The notes below the pieces were generated by a model. The model was given only the letters and a program-made list of their open reading frames with translations, was not told where the DNA came from and did no database searches. The position numbers and the translations under genes are program-made. Of a stretch of DNA of 64,000 nucleotides, positions 18,153-28,662 are shown one piece after another. Source of the DNA: Solimonas terrae (GTDB lineage: Bacteria > Pseudomonadota > Gammaproteobacteria > Nevskiales > Nevskiaceae); the NCBI RefSeq assembly GCF_011067135.1, contig NZ_JAAMOW010000012.1, positions 37,039-101,038 on the forward strand. The letters are read 5' to 3'. How positions within the stretch are numbered: the stretch's first letter is position 1; each line of letters begins with the position of its first letter.

Positions 18153-20213
18153 TCAATCTTGCCGTTTCGCATCGTGTTCGTCTTGTTCCAGAACAGTACG
18201 CAGGTGCGAGAGTTCGTTGTCCGTGTATTGCTGCTTTTGCAGTACCAGTTCGTGCAGTCGTGGCATGCCCCAGCCCGGCTGGTACGCGCGCTCCTTGATC
18301 GTTGCGTAATAGTCGAGGTGCTCCAGGCCCAGTTTCGGGTAGCCCGCGGATCCCAGCAGCGCAGCGTAGCGCATGGCTGCCCCGCTGCGGACCTGCAGGG
18401 CGAGGGCACGATCGAATTCGGCCAATGCAGCGTCGCCGTCCTTGCGTTTGATGGCGAGCGAGCCGCGCAGATAATGAAGATCCTGCAGCCGCCCTGGCTG
18501 ATTCGCGGTGAAAGGATTGGCAAACGCCGCGGAGATCAGGCGATCCGCTTCGTGCAGATCGAGGCCCGGGCACGAATCCTCGGCAGCGTTGATAATCATG
18601 CGTTCGAACCAGCCAACCAGCAAGGTGCCGCCTTCGCGGGCCGTGCGTAGTGCGTTCTCCGCAGAGTGAAGCGAGCCTGAGTCGGCGCCACCGAGCATGC
18701 AACGTGCGGCGATCAGATTGAGCGCGAGCTGGGTCTCGTCCGGATGCGCTGCGAGTGCGCGCAGCAGCCGCGCCTGGGCGCGGTCCGGCATGCCGGCGGA
18801 CATTTCGATCTGGGCGGCATTGGCCTGCGCACGGGGTGAGGCGGGGTTCATCTGCGCCCACAAGATCGCCTGATCCCGGACATTGCCCCAGAGGCTGGAG
18901 CGGGCGTGCGTCATCAGTGTCAGACCGGCGAGGATCGCAACGGCGAGGGGGAGCCGTACTCTTGCAAATGCGCCTGGACTGGCGAGAGACATGCCGCTTG
19001 GCGCACGAAGCTCAAGTCCACAGATCCACCATGCCAGCGGCCAGAACAGCAGCACGGCCGGAATGTAATTCCGGTGCTCGTAATAGAGTTCAAGCGGGAT
19101 TGTAGTGGACTCGAGCAGCTGGCCGGCAAAAAAGAACAGCAGCGCGGCAGCGACAATCGGATAGCGCTTTCTGGCAAAGCAGGCGAACGCCAGCAACCCG
19201 GACACGATCAGGATCGAGAGTGCGGTGCCAGGAGGGGACAGCAAGCTGCGCGACGCCGCAATCTGGTCGTTGAACAAACCGGTCGTAAATGGCTGTGGCA
19301 GCAGGAGCAGTCGCAGATATTCAAGGACAACCCGGGGCTCGGTCAGCAGACGTTGCGTCAGCGTCCAGGGACGCAGGGTTCCAATGCCGGATGCGATGCC
19401 GCGATAGCCTTCCCAGCCGAGGTATGCCAGAAGTGCGATGGTCGGCAACCCCGCCAGCAAGCCGAGCCAGCGGTAGTAGCGCGCTTGGATCGGCGACGGA
19501 AGTGGCTGGGCGGCGCGCAGGATGCTCCGCTCCAGTAGCAGTACATAGACCGGCAGCAATGCGCCATTGGCTTTGCTCAACACGCCGAAGCACGTCCCGG
19601 CGCCGATGCCGACGAGTATCCAGGCCAAGCCCGGACCGGGCCTTGCTGCAGCAAAATGCGTTCGTCCGTGTAGCCACGCGAGCAGGCCCAGCATGACGCA
19701 GGTTGCAGGGAGCATCGCTTCGCGTTGCACGACATACAGCGTTGTGGAAACGAATAGCGGATGCAGCAACCACAGCGCTGTGCCGAATACGGCGGCCATT
19801 TCGACGCGCTGTGCGGCGGTGGGTGGGGAGGGCTTGGCCAGCAAGAAACCCAGTTGTCTCAGCAGGTGCCATAGCAGGACGCCATTCAGCATGTGCAGCA
19901 ACAGATTCGTGCGCTTGAAGGCAAAGGGGTCTGCGGGCCAGTCGCGCGCGTCCAGCAGAAAGCTCAACAGCGTCAGCGGCCGACCCGTCGGATCGGCAGT
20001 TCCCGATGTGATGTAGCGCCAGAATGCCGGCCAGTTGTCGACCGGGCCGGTCGCGCCGATCGCCGGCAGATTGGCGAAATCATCGAAAAGAAAAGCGCCA
20101 TGCAGGCCGGGCGCGTACACGAGCCACACTGTCGCCAGCGTAACGGCCATCAGACCGCAACCCAGAAGCGCGTATCGGCCCTGGGGGCGTAAATGAGTCG
20201 TGATGTTGAACAC
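18153..20213 (-). CDS. GT-C membrane glycosyltransferase with C-terminal TPR (TMTC-like), paralogue
   Basis: A 686-residue paralogue of the following gene. It shares GAFLFDDFANLPAIG (acidic loop), TNLLLHMLNGVLLWHLL, TLYVVQREAMLPATCVMLGL, LTQRLLTEPRVVLEYLRL and YYEHRNYIPAVLL, then a soluble helical C-terminal region with TPR-like repeats. It begins 94 nt after the terminator-bearing end of a type IV pilin gene and reads in the same direction, which suggests a role in pilin glycosylation, as for pilin-adjacent transferases such as TfpW or TfpO. The two paralogues could add different sugars or act on the two different pilins. Confidence 0.82.
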   Translation of the reverse strand: MFNITTHLRPQGRYALLGCGLMAVTLATVWLVYAPGLHGAFLFDDFANLPAIGATGPVDNWPAFWRYITSGTADPTGRPLTLLSFLLDARDWPADPFAFKRTNLLLHMLNGVLLWHLLRQLGFLLAKPSPPTAAQRVEMAAVFGTALWLLHPLFVSTTLYVVQREAMLPATCVMLGLLAWLHGRTHFAAARPGPGLAWILVGIGAGTCFGVLSKANGALLPVYVLLLERSILRAAQPLPSPIQARYYRWLGLLAGLPTIALLAYLGWEGYRGIASGIGTLRPWTLTQRLLTEPRVVLEYLRLLLLPQPFTTGLFNDQIAASRSLLSPPGTALSILIVSGLLAFACFARKRYPIVAAALLFFFAGQLLESTTIPLELYYEHRNYIPAVLLFWPLAWWICGLELRAPSGMSLASPGAFARVRLPLAVAILAGLTLMTHARSSLWGNVRDQAILWAQMNPASPRAQANAAQIEMSAGMPDRAQARLLRALAAHPDETQLALNLIAARCMLGGADSGSLHSAENALRTAREGGTLLVGWFERMIINAAEDSCPGLDLHEADRLISAAFANPFTANQPGRLQDLHYLRGSLAIKRKDGDAALAEFDRALALQVRSGAAMRYAALLGSAGYPKLGLEHLDYYATIKERAYQPGWGMPRLHELVLQKQQYTDNELSHLRTVLEQDEHDAKRQD

Positions 20214-20256
20214 CGGGCTGCGTGGCTTGGAAGAGCGCGTGAATTTTCACCGATTA

Positions 20257-20294
20257 CAAATAAAGAAGGGCCGCACGTAGCGGCCCTTCTTGCG
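20257..20294 (-). terminator. Rho-independent terminator after the first pilin gene
   Basis: Perfect 12-bp inverted repeat (AAGAAGGGCCGC, 5-nt loop, GCGGCCCTTCTT), followed on the minus strand by a T-rich stretch. It is 13-15 nt after the pilin stop and probably attenuates transcription into the glycosyltransferase genes, giving more pilin than enzyme. Confidence 0.9.
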
Positions 20295-20306
20295 CAGCTG
20301 AAAAAC

Positions 20307-20738
20307 TTAACGGCAGGACGACGGCAGATACTTGGACGGAAGGTCAGTTGACTTGCAGGTCCAGGCGATGCTGCCGCCATTCGGGATCGCCGAAATCAGC
20401 AGCGTGTCATCCGTAATCTTCGCGTTCGCTTTGACGCCGTAGGTGACGGTGATCACGCCGGTCGTGGCCGACACGTCGAGGCTCTTCACGTAGTTGCCCG
20501 TGATCGAGGTGGCCGAGGCCAGGCCCGCCGACGCGTTGTCTGCCGGCATGACGCCCTTGTTCGAGTAGAACTCGGCGAGCGCCGTCTTGGCGCCATCGGC
20601 CAGCGACAGACCTTCCGACACCTGCGAACGGATGGTGTAGTCCTGGTAGGCCGGGATGGCGATGGCAGCGAGGATGCCGATGATCGCGACCACGATCATC
20701 AGTTCGATCAGCGTAAAGCCCTGTTGCATCTTCTTCAT
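20307..20738 (-). CDS. pilA: Type IV pilin (PilA-like)
   Basis: A 143-residue type IVa major pilin. The short leader MKKMQQG is followed by the prepilin peptidase site and N-terminal helix [20 protein letters not shown], with Glu5 of the mature protein present. The disulfide-loop cysteines are near the C-terminus ([17 protein letters not shown]), which is where type IVa pilins have their D-region. The ATG at 20738 is chosen because it gives a normal seven-residue leader; an in-frame ATG at 20750 is less typical. A sigma-54-type promoter lies upstream. Confidence 0.95.
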   Translation of the reverse strand: MKKMQQGFTLIELMIVVAIIGILAAIAIPAYQDYTIRSQVSEGLSLADGAKTALAEFYSNKGVMPADNASAGLASATSITGNYVKSLDVSATTGVITVTYGVKANAKITDDTLLISAIPNGGSIAWTCKSTDLPSKYLPSSCR

Positions 20739-20799
20739 TTGTCTCTCCATGGATGGTTCAAAACCCCGCTGGGACGTCCCCCGCGTAGCGGTTTTTTCC

Positions 20800-20814
20800 G
20801 CAAGCCCTGTGCCA
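20800..20814 (-). promoter_or_regulatory. Sigma-54 (RpoN) promoter of the first pilin
   Basis: Minus-strand TGGCACAGGGCTTGC matches the -24/-12 consensus TGGCAC-N5-TTGC without a mismatch, with GG-N10-GC spacing. It lies about 60 nt upstream of the pilin ATG. Pilin genes are commonly RpoN- and PilR-dependent. Confidence 0.85.
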
Positions 20815-20933
20815 CTAAAGCCCTTTTTTCCGAACCGTCGTCCGGATCAGGCGCGAGACGCCGGTTACAGGATCAATTCCGGACAGAAGCAGTTGCCTGC
20901 CCGTGTCCATTTCGTCAGTTATTGACAAAAATG

Positions 20934-20962
20934 GTCAGTCCGTCATCAGTCGATTCGGACTG
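20934..20962 (-). terminator. Probable terminator after the second pilin gene
   Basis: Inverted repeat TCAGTCCG / CGGACTGA with a 13-nt loop, then a T-run on the minus strand (CCATTTTT). It is about 55 nt after the stop of the upstream pilin. Confidence 0.6.
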
Positions 20963-21015
20963 AAATTCCGGATGAAAGTCTTTGATCAGTCGAGTCTGCA
21001 CGCATGGGCGCGTCG

Positions 21016-21450
21016 TCACAGGCGGCACGTCGTCGGCCGATACTTGGACGAAAGGTCGCCGCCCGTGCATTGCCAGATGATGCTGCCAGCTTGCGTCGTG
21101 GCCGACATCAGCAAGGTGCTGCCATTGATCCTGGCATTTGCCTTGTTGCCGAAGGTAATGGTCACATTCCCGCCGGCAACATTTACTGAAGAGACGTAAG
21201 TGCCGGAAATCGATTGTGGTGATGCGAGACCTGCGCTGGCGTTGTTGATCGGCATGCTGCCGCGATTGGAAATGAAATCCCAGAGCGCCGCCTTTGACCC
21301 GGTGGCGAGGCTCAAACCTTCCGCAACCTGGGCACGAATCGTGTAGTCCTGGTACGCCGGAATCGCAATGGCGGCCAGGATGCCGATGATCGCGACAACG
21401 ATCATCAATTCAATCAGAGTGAAGCCGGAAACCGGCTTGCGGCGTGTCAT
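21016..21450 (-). CDS. pilA: Type IV pilin (PilA-like), second copy
   Basis: A 144-residue type IVa pilin, close paralogue of the neighbouring one. The leader MTRRKPVSG precedes [20 protein letters not shown], with the processing glycine and mature Glu5 intact. Cysteines in [17 protein letters not shown] form the C-terminal loop. The two copies share the middle ([18 protein letters not shown] against [18 protein letters not shown]) but differ in charge and surface residues. The ATG at 21450 starts the leader and is about 38 nt from the -12 element of its own sigma-54 promoter. Confidence 0.95.
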   Translation of the reverse strand: MTRRKPVSGFTLIELMIVVAIIGILAAIAIPAYQDYTIRAQVAEGLSLATGSKAALWDFISNRGSMPINNASAGLASPQSISGTYVSSVNVAGGNVTITFGNKANARINGSTLLMSATTQAGSIIWQCTGGDLSSKYRPTTCRL

Positions 21451-21488
21451 TTTTCTAGTCCCCTGAGTCTGTGACGACTGAGTTACGG

Positions 21489-21503
21489 GCATTGTTCATG
21501 CCA
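21489..21503 (-). promoter_or_regulatory. Sigma-54-like promoter of the second pilin
   Basis: Minus-strand TGGCATGAACAATGC keeps the invariant GG-N10-GC spacing and differs from the consensus only at the last base of the -24 box and the first T of the -12 box. The start codon is about 38 nt downstream. Confidence 0.7.
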
Positions 21504-21582
21504 GCCGCCTCGGGGCCCGCCCCCCCAATTGGTCGTGCCGGGTATTTGACGCGCTGCGGTCGCGGTTCATGGCCGCTGTTAA

Positions 21583-24291
<2,709 letters not shown>

Positions 24292-24317
24292 GCACCTGTC
24301 CATGGCAAAAAATCCGC

Positions 24318-24358
24318 AGGAGCGGCGTTTGGTGCCCCTTGCGGCTTGCGCCGCTCCT
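24318..24358. repeat. REP-like palindrome between leuS and lptE
   Basis: AGGAGCGGCG and CGCCGCTCCT form a 10-bp stem around a GC-rich loop. The sequence resembles the GTAGGAGCG-type extragenic palindromes that are frequent in Pseudomonas and Xanthomonadales genomes. I see no second copy in this window. Confidence 0.55.
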
Positions 24359-24390
24359 ACAATGGCGTTCACTCGTGATATGGAACGGCC

Positions 24391-24939
24391 GTGCGCGCAT
24401 TCCTGATTCTTCCCGTGCTTTTGCTGCTGTCGGCCTGCGGCTTCCACCTTGCTGGCGGCAAGCCGTTGTCGGACGATCTGAAGAAGGTCTATCTCGACAC
24501 GACGATTCCGTATTCCGTCACTGAACCGCCGATCGAGACGCAGCTGCGCGCGATTCTGCAGCGCCGCGGCGCCGAGGTTGCGAAAGACCCGTCGGCGGAT
24601 GTGACGACGATCCGTTTGTCGAGCCTGCGCGAGAGTCGCGAGGTGTTGTCGCTCGGCACCGATGGCAAGGCGGTGGAATTCCGACTGCTGACGCGGGTGC
24701 ACTACGAAGTGTTTCGCGGTCCGCACACTCTGGTCACGCCGGGCGATCTCGTCGCCACGCGCGACTACAGCTTTGAACCGGAACAGGTGCTCGCGAAGGA
24801 GGCGGAAGAACAGCGCCTTCGAGAATTCATTCAGAGCCAGCTGGCGGAACTGCTGATGCTGCGCATTGATGCCGCGCTCACATATCACTCGGCCACTGTT
24901 GCGCCAGCAACGCCAGAGGGTGCAGCACCGGTACCCTGA
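24391..24939 (+). CDS. lptE: LPS-assembly lipoprotein LptE
   Basis: A 182-residue lipoprotein beginning at a GTG. The signal peptide ends in the lipobox LLSACGF, as in LptE proteins, and the mature part has the family pattern LRAILQRRGAEV and YSFEPEQVLAKEAEEQRLR. LptE sits as a plug inside the LptD barrel at the outer membrane and helps place LPS. Position after leuS supports the call. The 3' end overlaps the convergent GlcF-like gene by about 60 bp, and holA, the usual next gene, is absent here. Confidence 0.93.
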   Translation: MRAFLILPVLLLLSACGFHLAGGKPLSDDLKKVYLDTTIPYSVTEPPIETQLRAILQRRGAEVAKDPSADVTTIRLSSLRESREVLSLGTDGKAVEFRLLTRVHYEVFRGPHTLVTPGDLVATRDYSFEPEQVLAKEAEEQRLREFIQSQLAELLMLRIDAALTYHSATVAPATPEGAAPVP

Positions 24940-26122
24940 GGCCTCGCCGGCGCAGGCCGGCGGCAATGTGCAGGCTGCAGCCGATGTTGCTGCTCACGAG
25001 GATGTCGGGTTGCGCCGCAGCCAGTGCGTCGAGCTTGTGCTCGAGCAGGCGATCGGCCATCTCGGGCTGCGACACGAAGTAGGTGCCGGCGGCGCCGCAG
25101 CAATTGTGCTGCAGATCCAGAGGCTCTACGCGCGCTCCGGGAATCTTGCGCAAAAGCGCGCTCACCGCTTCGCCGTCACCCGTGACATTGCGCTGTGTGC
25201 ATGGCAGATGCACGGCGATTTTCGCGTCGAGCTCGCGCAAGGAGACAGCGGACGGCCAGTGATCCAGCAGAAAACGATGCGGGTCCGCGACACGCCCGGC
25301 CATCGCTGCTGCTTCGCCGTCGCCCTGGGCGATCAGTGCATATTCCTTGAGCGTTGCGCCGCAACCGCTGGCTGCGTAGAGAATCGGCGCGTTGCCGGAA
25401 AACGCCCTGACATTCCGCGCGACCAGCTGTCTGGCTTGATCTTGCACGCCGGCGTGCTGGTGCAGCGCCCCGCAGCAGGTTTGCGACGACGGTGTCTGCA
25501 CCTCGAAACCGCATCGTTCGAGCAGCTCTTTGATGAGCTTCAGTGTCGCGCTGTCGGCGATATCGCCGACGCAACCGCCGAACAACTGCACGGGTTGCCG
25601 CCGAGCCTGCACTCGCCAGTTGCCGACGGCGATCGCCTGCGAGCGCTGCGGTATCAGCGAAGCCAAACGGCCGACGCGACCCATCCGCCACGGCTTGCCG
25701 AGGGCCACGAGGCCTTGCAGGCCGCTGCGCTGATAGATCGCCAGCAGCGTGCGGGCGACGCGGCGCAAGCCTGCCGATGTCAGCCACGGTGCGAGCCAGC
25801 GCGTCAGACGCGGCGCGGAGCCGCGGCGCGCGACCAGCATCGCCCGACCGGCATCGATCAATTCCCCATACGGGACCTTGGCCGGACAGACCCGCTCGCA
25901 GCTGCGGCAGCCAAGGCACCGATCAAGGTGCGCCTGCAGCGGTGCCGAGTCTTCGATCATGCCGCTGGCCAGACCCTGCATCAGCATGATGCGGCCGCGC
26001 GGCGACTCGGCTTCGTGGCGGGTTTCCTGATAGGTCGGACAATGCGGCAGGCACAGCCCGCACTTCACGCAAAGGTCCGCCTTGGCGAGTGGAAACAGGG
26101 CAGCAGCTTGCGATTCAGGCAT
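24878..26122 (-). CDS. glcF: (Fe-S)-binding protein, glycolate oxidase subunit GlcF-like
   Basis: A 414-residue protein with two 4Fe-4S motifs near the N-terminus (CVKCGLCLPHCP and CLGCRSCERVCP) and two CCG-type motifs (QTCCGALHQHAG and HNCCGAAGTY), the GlcF/HdrD architecture. In GlcDEF it passes electrons from the flavoprotein to the quinone pool. Neither GlcD nor GlcE is adjacent, so the partner must be elsewhere, or this is a related lactate/glycolate Fe-S subunit. The ATG at 26122 is chosen. It overlaps lptE tail to tail. Confidence 0.85.
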   Translation of the reverse strand: MPESQAAALFPLAKADLCVKCGLCLPHCPTYQETRHEAESPRGRIMLMQGLASGMIEDSAPLQAHLDRCLGCRSCERVCPAKVPYGELIDAGRAMLVARRGSAPRLTRWLAPWLTSAGLRRVARTLLAIYQRSGLQGLVALGKPWRMGRVGRLASLIPQRSQAIAVGNWRVQARRQPVQLFGGCVGDIADSATLKLIKELLERCGFEVQTPSSQTCCGALHQHAGVQDQARQLVARNVRAFSGNAPILYAASGCGATLKEYALIAQGDGEAAAMAGRVADPHRFLLDHWPSAVSLRELDAKIAVHLPCTQRNVTGDGEAVSALLRKIPGARVEPLDLQHNCCGAAGTYFVSQPEMADRLLEHKLDALAAAQPDILVSSNIGCSLHIAAGLRRRGLRVPVLHPLALLAQQWPSDM

Positions 26123-26175
26123 CGGCGCCAATAATAGTCGCTTCCCTTTTGTCCCCCAATCGGAGTTAGTACCCA

Positions 26176-26901
26176 GTGATGAATGTGAAAGGTTTCACCG
26201 TGCTCGCAGTTCTTGGCTTGTTGCCGGCAATGGCGCGGGCCGCCCCGTGGTCCGGCGACGTTGCCGTCGGCTATCTCGCAACCACCGGCAATTCGAAAAC
26301 GAGTTCGTTGAACGGCAAATTCAGTCTGGTCTACGCACAGGAGCGGTGGAAGAACACGTTCGGCGCGTCGGCGATCAATACCTATGCGGACAACGAGAGT
26401 TCGGCGGAAAGCTATACCGCCAACGAGCAGCTCGACTACAACTTCACGCCGCGCGATTACGCATTCGGCGCGGTCGAATGGAACAAGGATCTGTTTGCCG
26501 CGATTCGCGAGCGGACCTCGGAGACCACGGGTTACGGCCGTCATCTGCTGATCGGCCCCGTACATTTTCTTGATCTGGAAGTCGGCCTCGGTGCGCGCCA
26601 GCAGCAGACCAACGACGTTCCCCGACAACGCGACGACGAATTCATCGGGCGCGGTGCGCTCAAATATCGCTGGGCGATCACGCAGACGACCTCGTTGACC
26701 GAGGCGCTGAAGATCGAATCCGGAAACAGCAACACCTACAGCGAATCGGCTACCGCACTGAAACTGCAGATCGTCGGCAGCTTGTTCACGAACCTGTCGT
26801 ATACGATCAAGAACAACACGCAGTCCGCACCGGACACGAGGAAGACCGACACCGAGGCCGCGGTGACCGTCAGCTACGAATTCGGCAAGGACAAGACCTG
26901 A
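26176..26901 (+). CDS. DUF481 domain outer-membrane protein (YdiY-like)
   Basis: A 241-residue exported protein: signal peptide ending LPAMARA, then a beta-barrel-like sequence starting WSGDVAVGYLATTGNSKTSSLNGKFSL, the start of the DUF481 signature. The last residues (AAVTVSYEFGKDKT) approach a closing barrel strand. DUF481 members such as YdiY are described as salt- or acid-induced outer-membrane proteins of unknown role. Likely monocistronic or cotranscribed with the oxygenase-like gene 23 nt downstream. Confidence 0.88.
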   Translation: MMNVKGFTVLAVLGLLPAMARAAPWSGDVAVGYLATTGNSKTSSLNGKFSLVYAQERWKNTFGASAINTYADNESSAESYTANEQLDYNFTPRDYAFGAVEWNKDLFAAIRERTSETTGYGRHLLIGPVHFLDLEVGLGARQQQTNDVPRQRDDEFIGRGALKYRWAITQTTSLTEALKIESGNSNTYSESATALKLQIVGSLFTNLSYTIKNNTQSAPDTRKTDTEAAVTVSYEFGKDKT

Positions 26902-26924
26902 GGCGGGCGGTCGGAGTCGGCTTT

Positions 26925-27593
26925 ATGGCACGTATCAATCCCATGTTCGCGGTGCCTTCACTTCTGATTGATCACCCGGATCATGGAGAGCTGAATCGTG
27001 CGTTGAGGCAGCTTTTCCTTGCTCGTGAAGGTCAGGAGCACTACGGAAATCCGGGCGCGACGATGAAGATCAATCCCGGGCTGTTCGAGAGCACGTTCCG
27101 ACTTTTCGACTGGAGTGAGCCCTGCATTGCCCGGCTGCGCGATTTCTGCTGGTCAACGCTGTACGGCCTGATCGGTGAGCTGAACGGATATGACACTGAA
27201 GTGCTGCGTCGTCTGCACATCAACGCCGACGCGTGGTTTCACGTCACTCGAAAGGGAGGTTACTTCGGGATACACAACCATCCGATGGCGTCATGGTCGG
27301 GCGTTTACTGCGTCGACGACGGTGGCGACTCGGAGGCGCACCCGGAAAGCGGCATGCTCAATTTCCAGCATCCGAACCCCATGTCTGCGATGTACCTCGA
27401 CATGGCGGCCGCGAACCTTCGCCCTCCGTACAGTACGGCAGGCAGGATGTTTCGGCTCCGGCCGGGGCAGCTGATCATTTTCCCGTCGTGGCTCTTGCAT
27501 CAGGTGATGCCGTTCCACGGCCCTGGGGAGCGGATCACAGTTGCGTTCAACGCCTGGTTTCGTCTGGAGGGGGCGATGCCCTCGAAGAAATGA
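26925..27593 (+). CDS. Putative 2OG-Fe(II) oxygenase, TIGR02466 family
   Basis: A 222-residue double-stranded beta-helix protein. Iron ligands are likely in GIHNHPMASWSGVYCVD (His and Asp side) and the distal His in FPSWLLHQVMPFHGPGERITVAFN, whose Arg would bind 2-oxoglutarate. This pattern belongs to the putative 2OG-Fe(II) oxygenase family TIGR02466/PF13759, whose substrates are unknown. Its stop overlaps the start of the ferredoxin-like gene (ATGA), so it is part of a tight three-gene operon with a ferredoxin-like protein and peptide deformylase. Confidence 0.82.
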   Translation: MARINPMFAVPSLLIDHPDHGELNRALRQLFLAREGQEHYGNPGATMKINPGLFESTFRLFDWSEPCIARLRDFCWSTLYGLIGELNGYDTEVLRRLHINADAWFHVTRKGGYFGIHNHPMASWSGVYCVDDGGDSEAHPESGMLNFQHPNPMSAMYLDMAAANLRPPYSTAGRMFRLRPGQLIIFPSWLLHQVMPFHGPGERITVAFNAWFRLEGAMPSKK

Positions 27594-27931
27594 GCGACTC
27601 GGATATGTCCACGTACTACCAGCATCACGTGTTCTTCTGCTGCAACCGCCGCCCGCCGGGCGAGCGCACTTGTTGCGCCGACAAGGGCGCAGACCGGGTT
27701 CGCGACTACGCCAAGCAGCGCGTCAAGGCGCTCGGGCTGGCGGGCCCGGGCAAGGTGCGCATCAACCAGTCCGGGTGCCTCGACCGCTGCGAAGAAGGCC
27801 CCTGTGTCGTCGTCTATCCGGCAGGTGTCTGGTACACCTATGTGGATGAAGAAGACGTCGACGAGATCGTCGAGCAGCATCTGCAGCAGGGCCGGATCGT
27901 CGAGCGTCTGCGGCTCAAGGATCGCGCGTGA
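27590..27931 (+). CDS. (2Fe-2S) ferredoxin domain-containing protein
   Basis: A 113-residue thioredoxin-like 2Fe-2S ferredoxin. The cysteines fall in [19 protein letters not shown] and [19 protein letters not shown], the C-x10-12-C ... C-x3-C arrangement of NuoE/shethna-type 2Fe-2S proteins. The ATG at 27590 overlaps the oxygenase stop; an internal ATG at 27605 is also possible. It might supply electrons to the upstream oxygenase-like protein. It overlaps def by GTGA. Confidence 0.9.
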   Translation: MSDSDMSTYYQHHVFFCCNRRPPGERTCCADKGADRVRDYAKQRVKALGLAGPGKVRINQSGCLDRCEEGPCVVVYPAGVWYTYVDEEDVDEIVEQHLQQGRIVERLRLKDRA

Positions 27932-28461
27932 TTCGCGACGTGCTGAAGATGGGGGATCCGCGCCTGCTGCGCATTGCGCAAGCGGTGCAGGACTTCGGCA
28001 CGCCAGAGCTGCAGGCGTTGATTGCCGATCTGTTCGACACCATGCGCCATCTCCACGGTGCGGGACTTGCGGCGCCGCAGATCGGCGTCGATCTGCGCGT
28101 TGTGATCTTCGGCTTCCAGCACAGCGAGCGCTATCCGGACGCGCCACCCGTGCCCGAAACCGTGTTGATCAACCCGCAGTTGACGCCCCTGTCCGACGAA
28201 ATGGAGGAGGGATGGGAGGGCTGTCTGTCGGTGCCGGGCCTGCGTGGTGTGGTGCCGCGCTACCGGCAACTCCACTACCGCGGGTTTGATCCGGCGGGCA
28301 AGCTGATCGAACGGCATGCGGACGGATTTCATGCCCGTGTGGTCCAGCACGAATGCGACCACCTCGATGGCGTGCTGTATCCGATGCGCGTGCGCGACTT
28401 CACGCGTTTCGGATATACCGACGTGCTGTTTCCGGGATTGACGGCGCGAGGCGACGACTGA
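27928..28461 (+). CDS. def: Peptide deformylase
   Basis: A 177-residue metalloenzyme removing the N-formyl group from nascent proteins. All three motifs are present: motif 1 [10 protein letters not shown], motif 2 [11 protein letters not shown] (Cys ligand), and motif 3 QHECDHLDG (two His ligands and catalytic Glu). The GTG start overlaps the stop of the ferredoxin-like gene. It is not beside fmt, so it is probably a second deformylase in the genome; that cannot be checked here. Confidence 0.95.
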   Translation: MIRDVLKMGDPRLLRIAQAVQDFGTPELQALIADLFDTMRHLHGAGLAAPQIGVDLRVVIFGFQHSERYPDAPPVPETVLINPQLTPLSDEMEEGWEGCLSVPGLRGVVPRYRQLHYRGFDPAGKLIERHADGFHARVVQHECDHLDGVLYPMRVRDFTRFGYTDVLFPGLTARGDD

Positions 28462-28662
28462 AGCGCGATGCTGGCAGTGATTTGTGGGACGTGAAGCTGT
28501 CGCCGTGCCTGTTGCCGGCCGGATGCCGGCTGCTGTCGCTGGTCGGATCGCGGGGCCTGGCGCCGGTGCCGACGCTTGGCAAAAGCCTTCTGCACGTCCG
28601 TCTTTGCGAGGCCGCAGCCATGGCGAACGCCAGGACTCCGCCAAGGTGTGCTCCGGCGGCCG

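Noticed and set aside
17107..18861. 584-codon open frame on the minus strand in another frame
   Set aside because: It overlaps the two GT-C genes in a different phase and has Arg-rich shadow composition; the GT-C frames carry clear motifs.
16032..20213. O-antigen ligase or Wzy polymerase as the function of the two TPR membrane proteins
   Set aside because: The acidic first loop (FDD) with C-terminal TPR fits GT-C/TMTC better, and no Wzy/WaaL large periplasmic loop pattern was seen.
24866..26134. 422-codon open frame on the plus strand over the GlcF-like gene
   Set aside because: The minus-strand protein has both 4Fe-4S motifs and CCG motifs; the plus frame has none.
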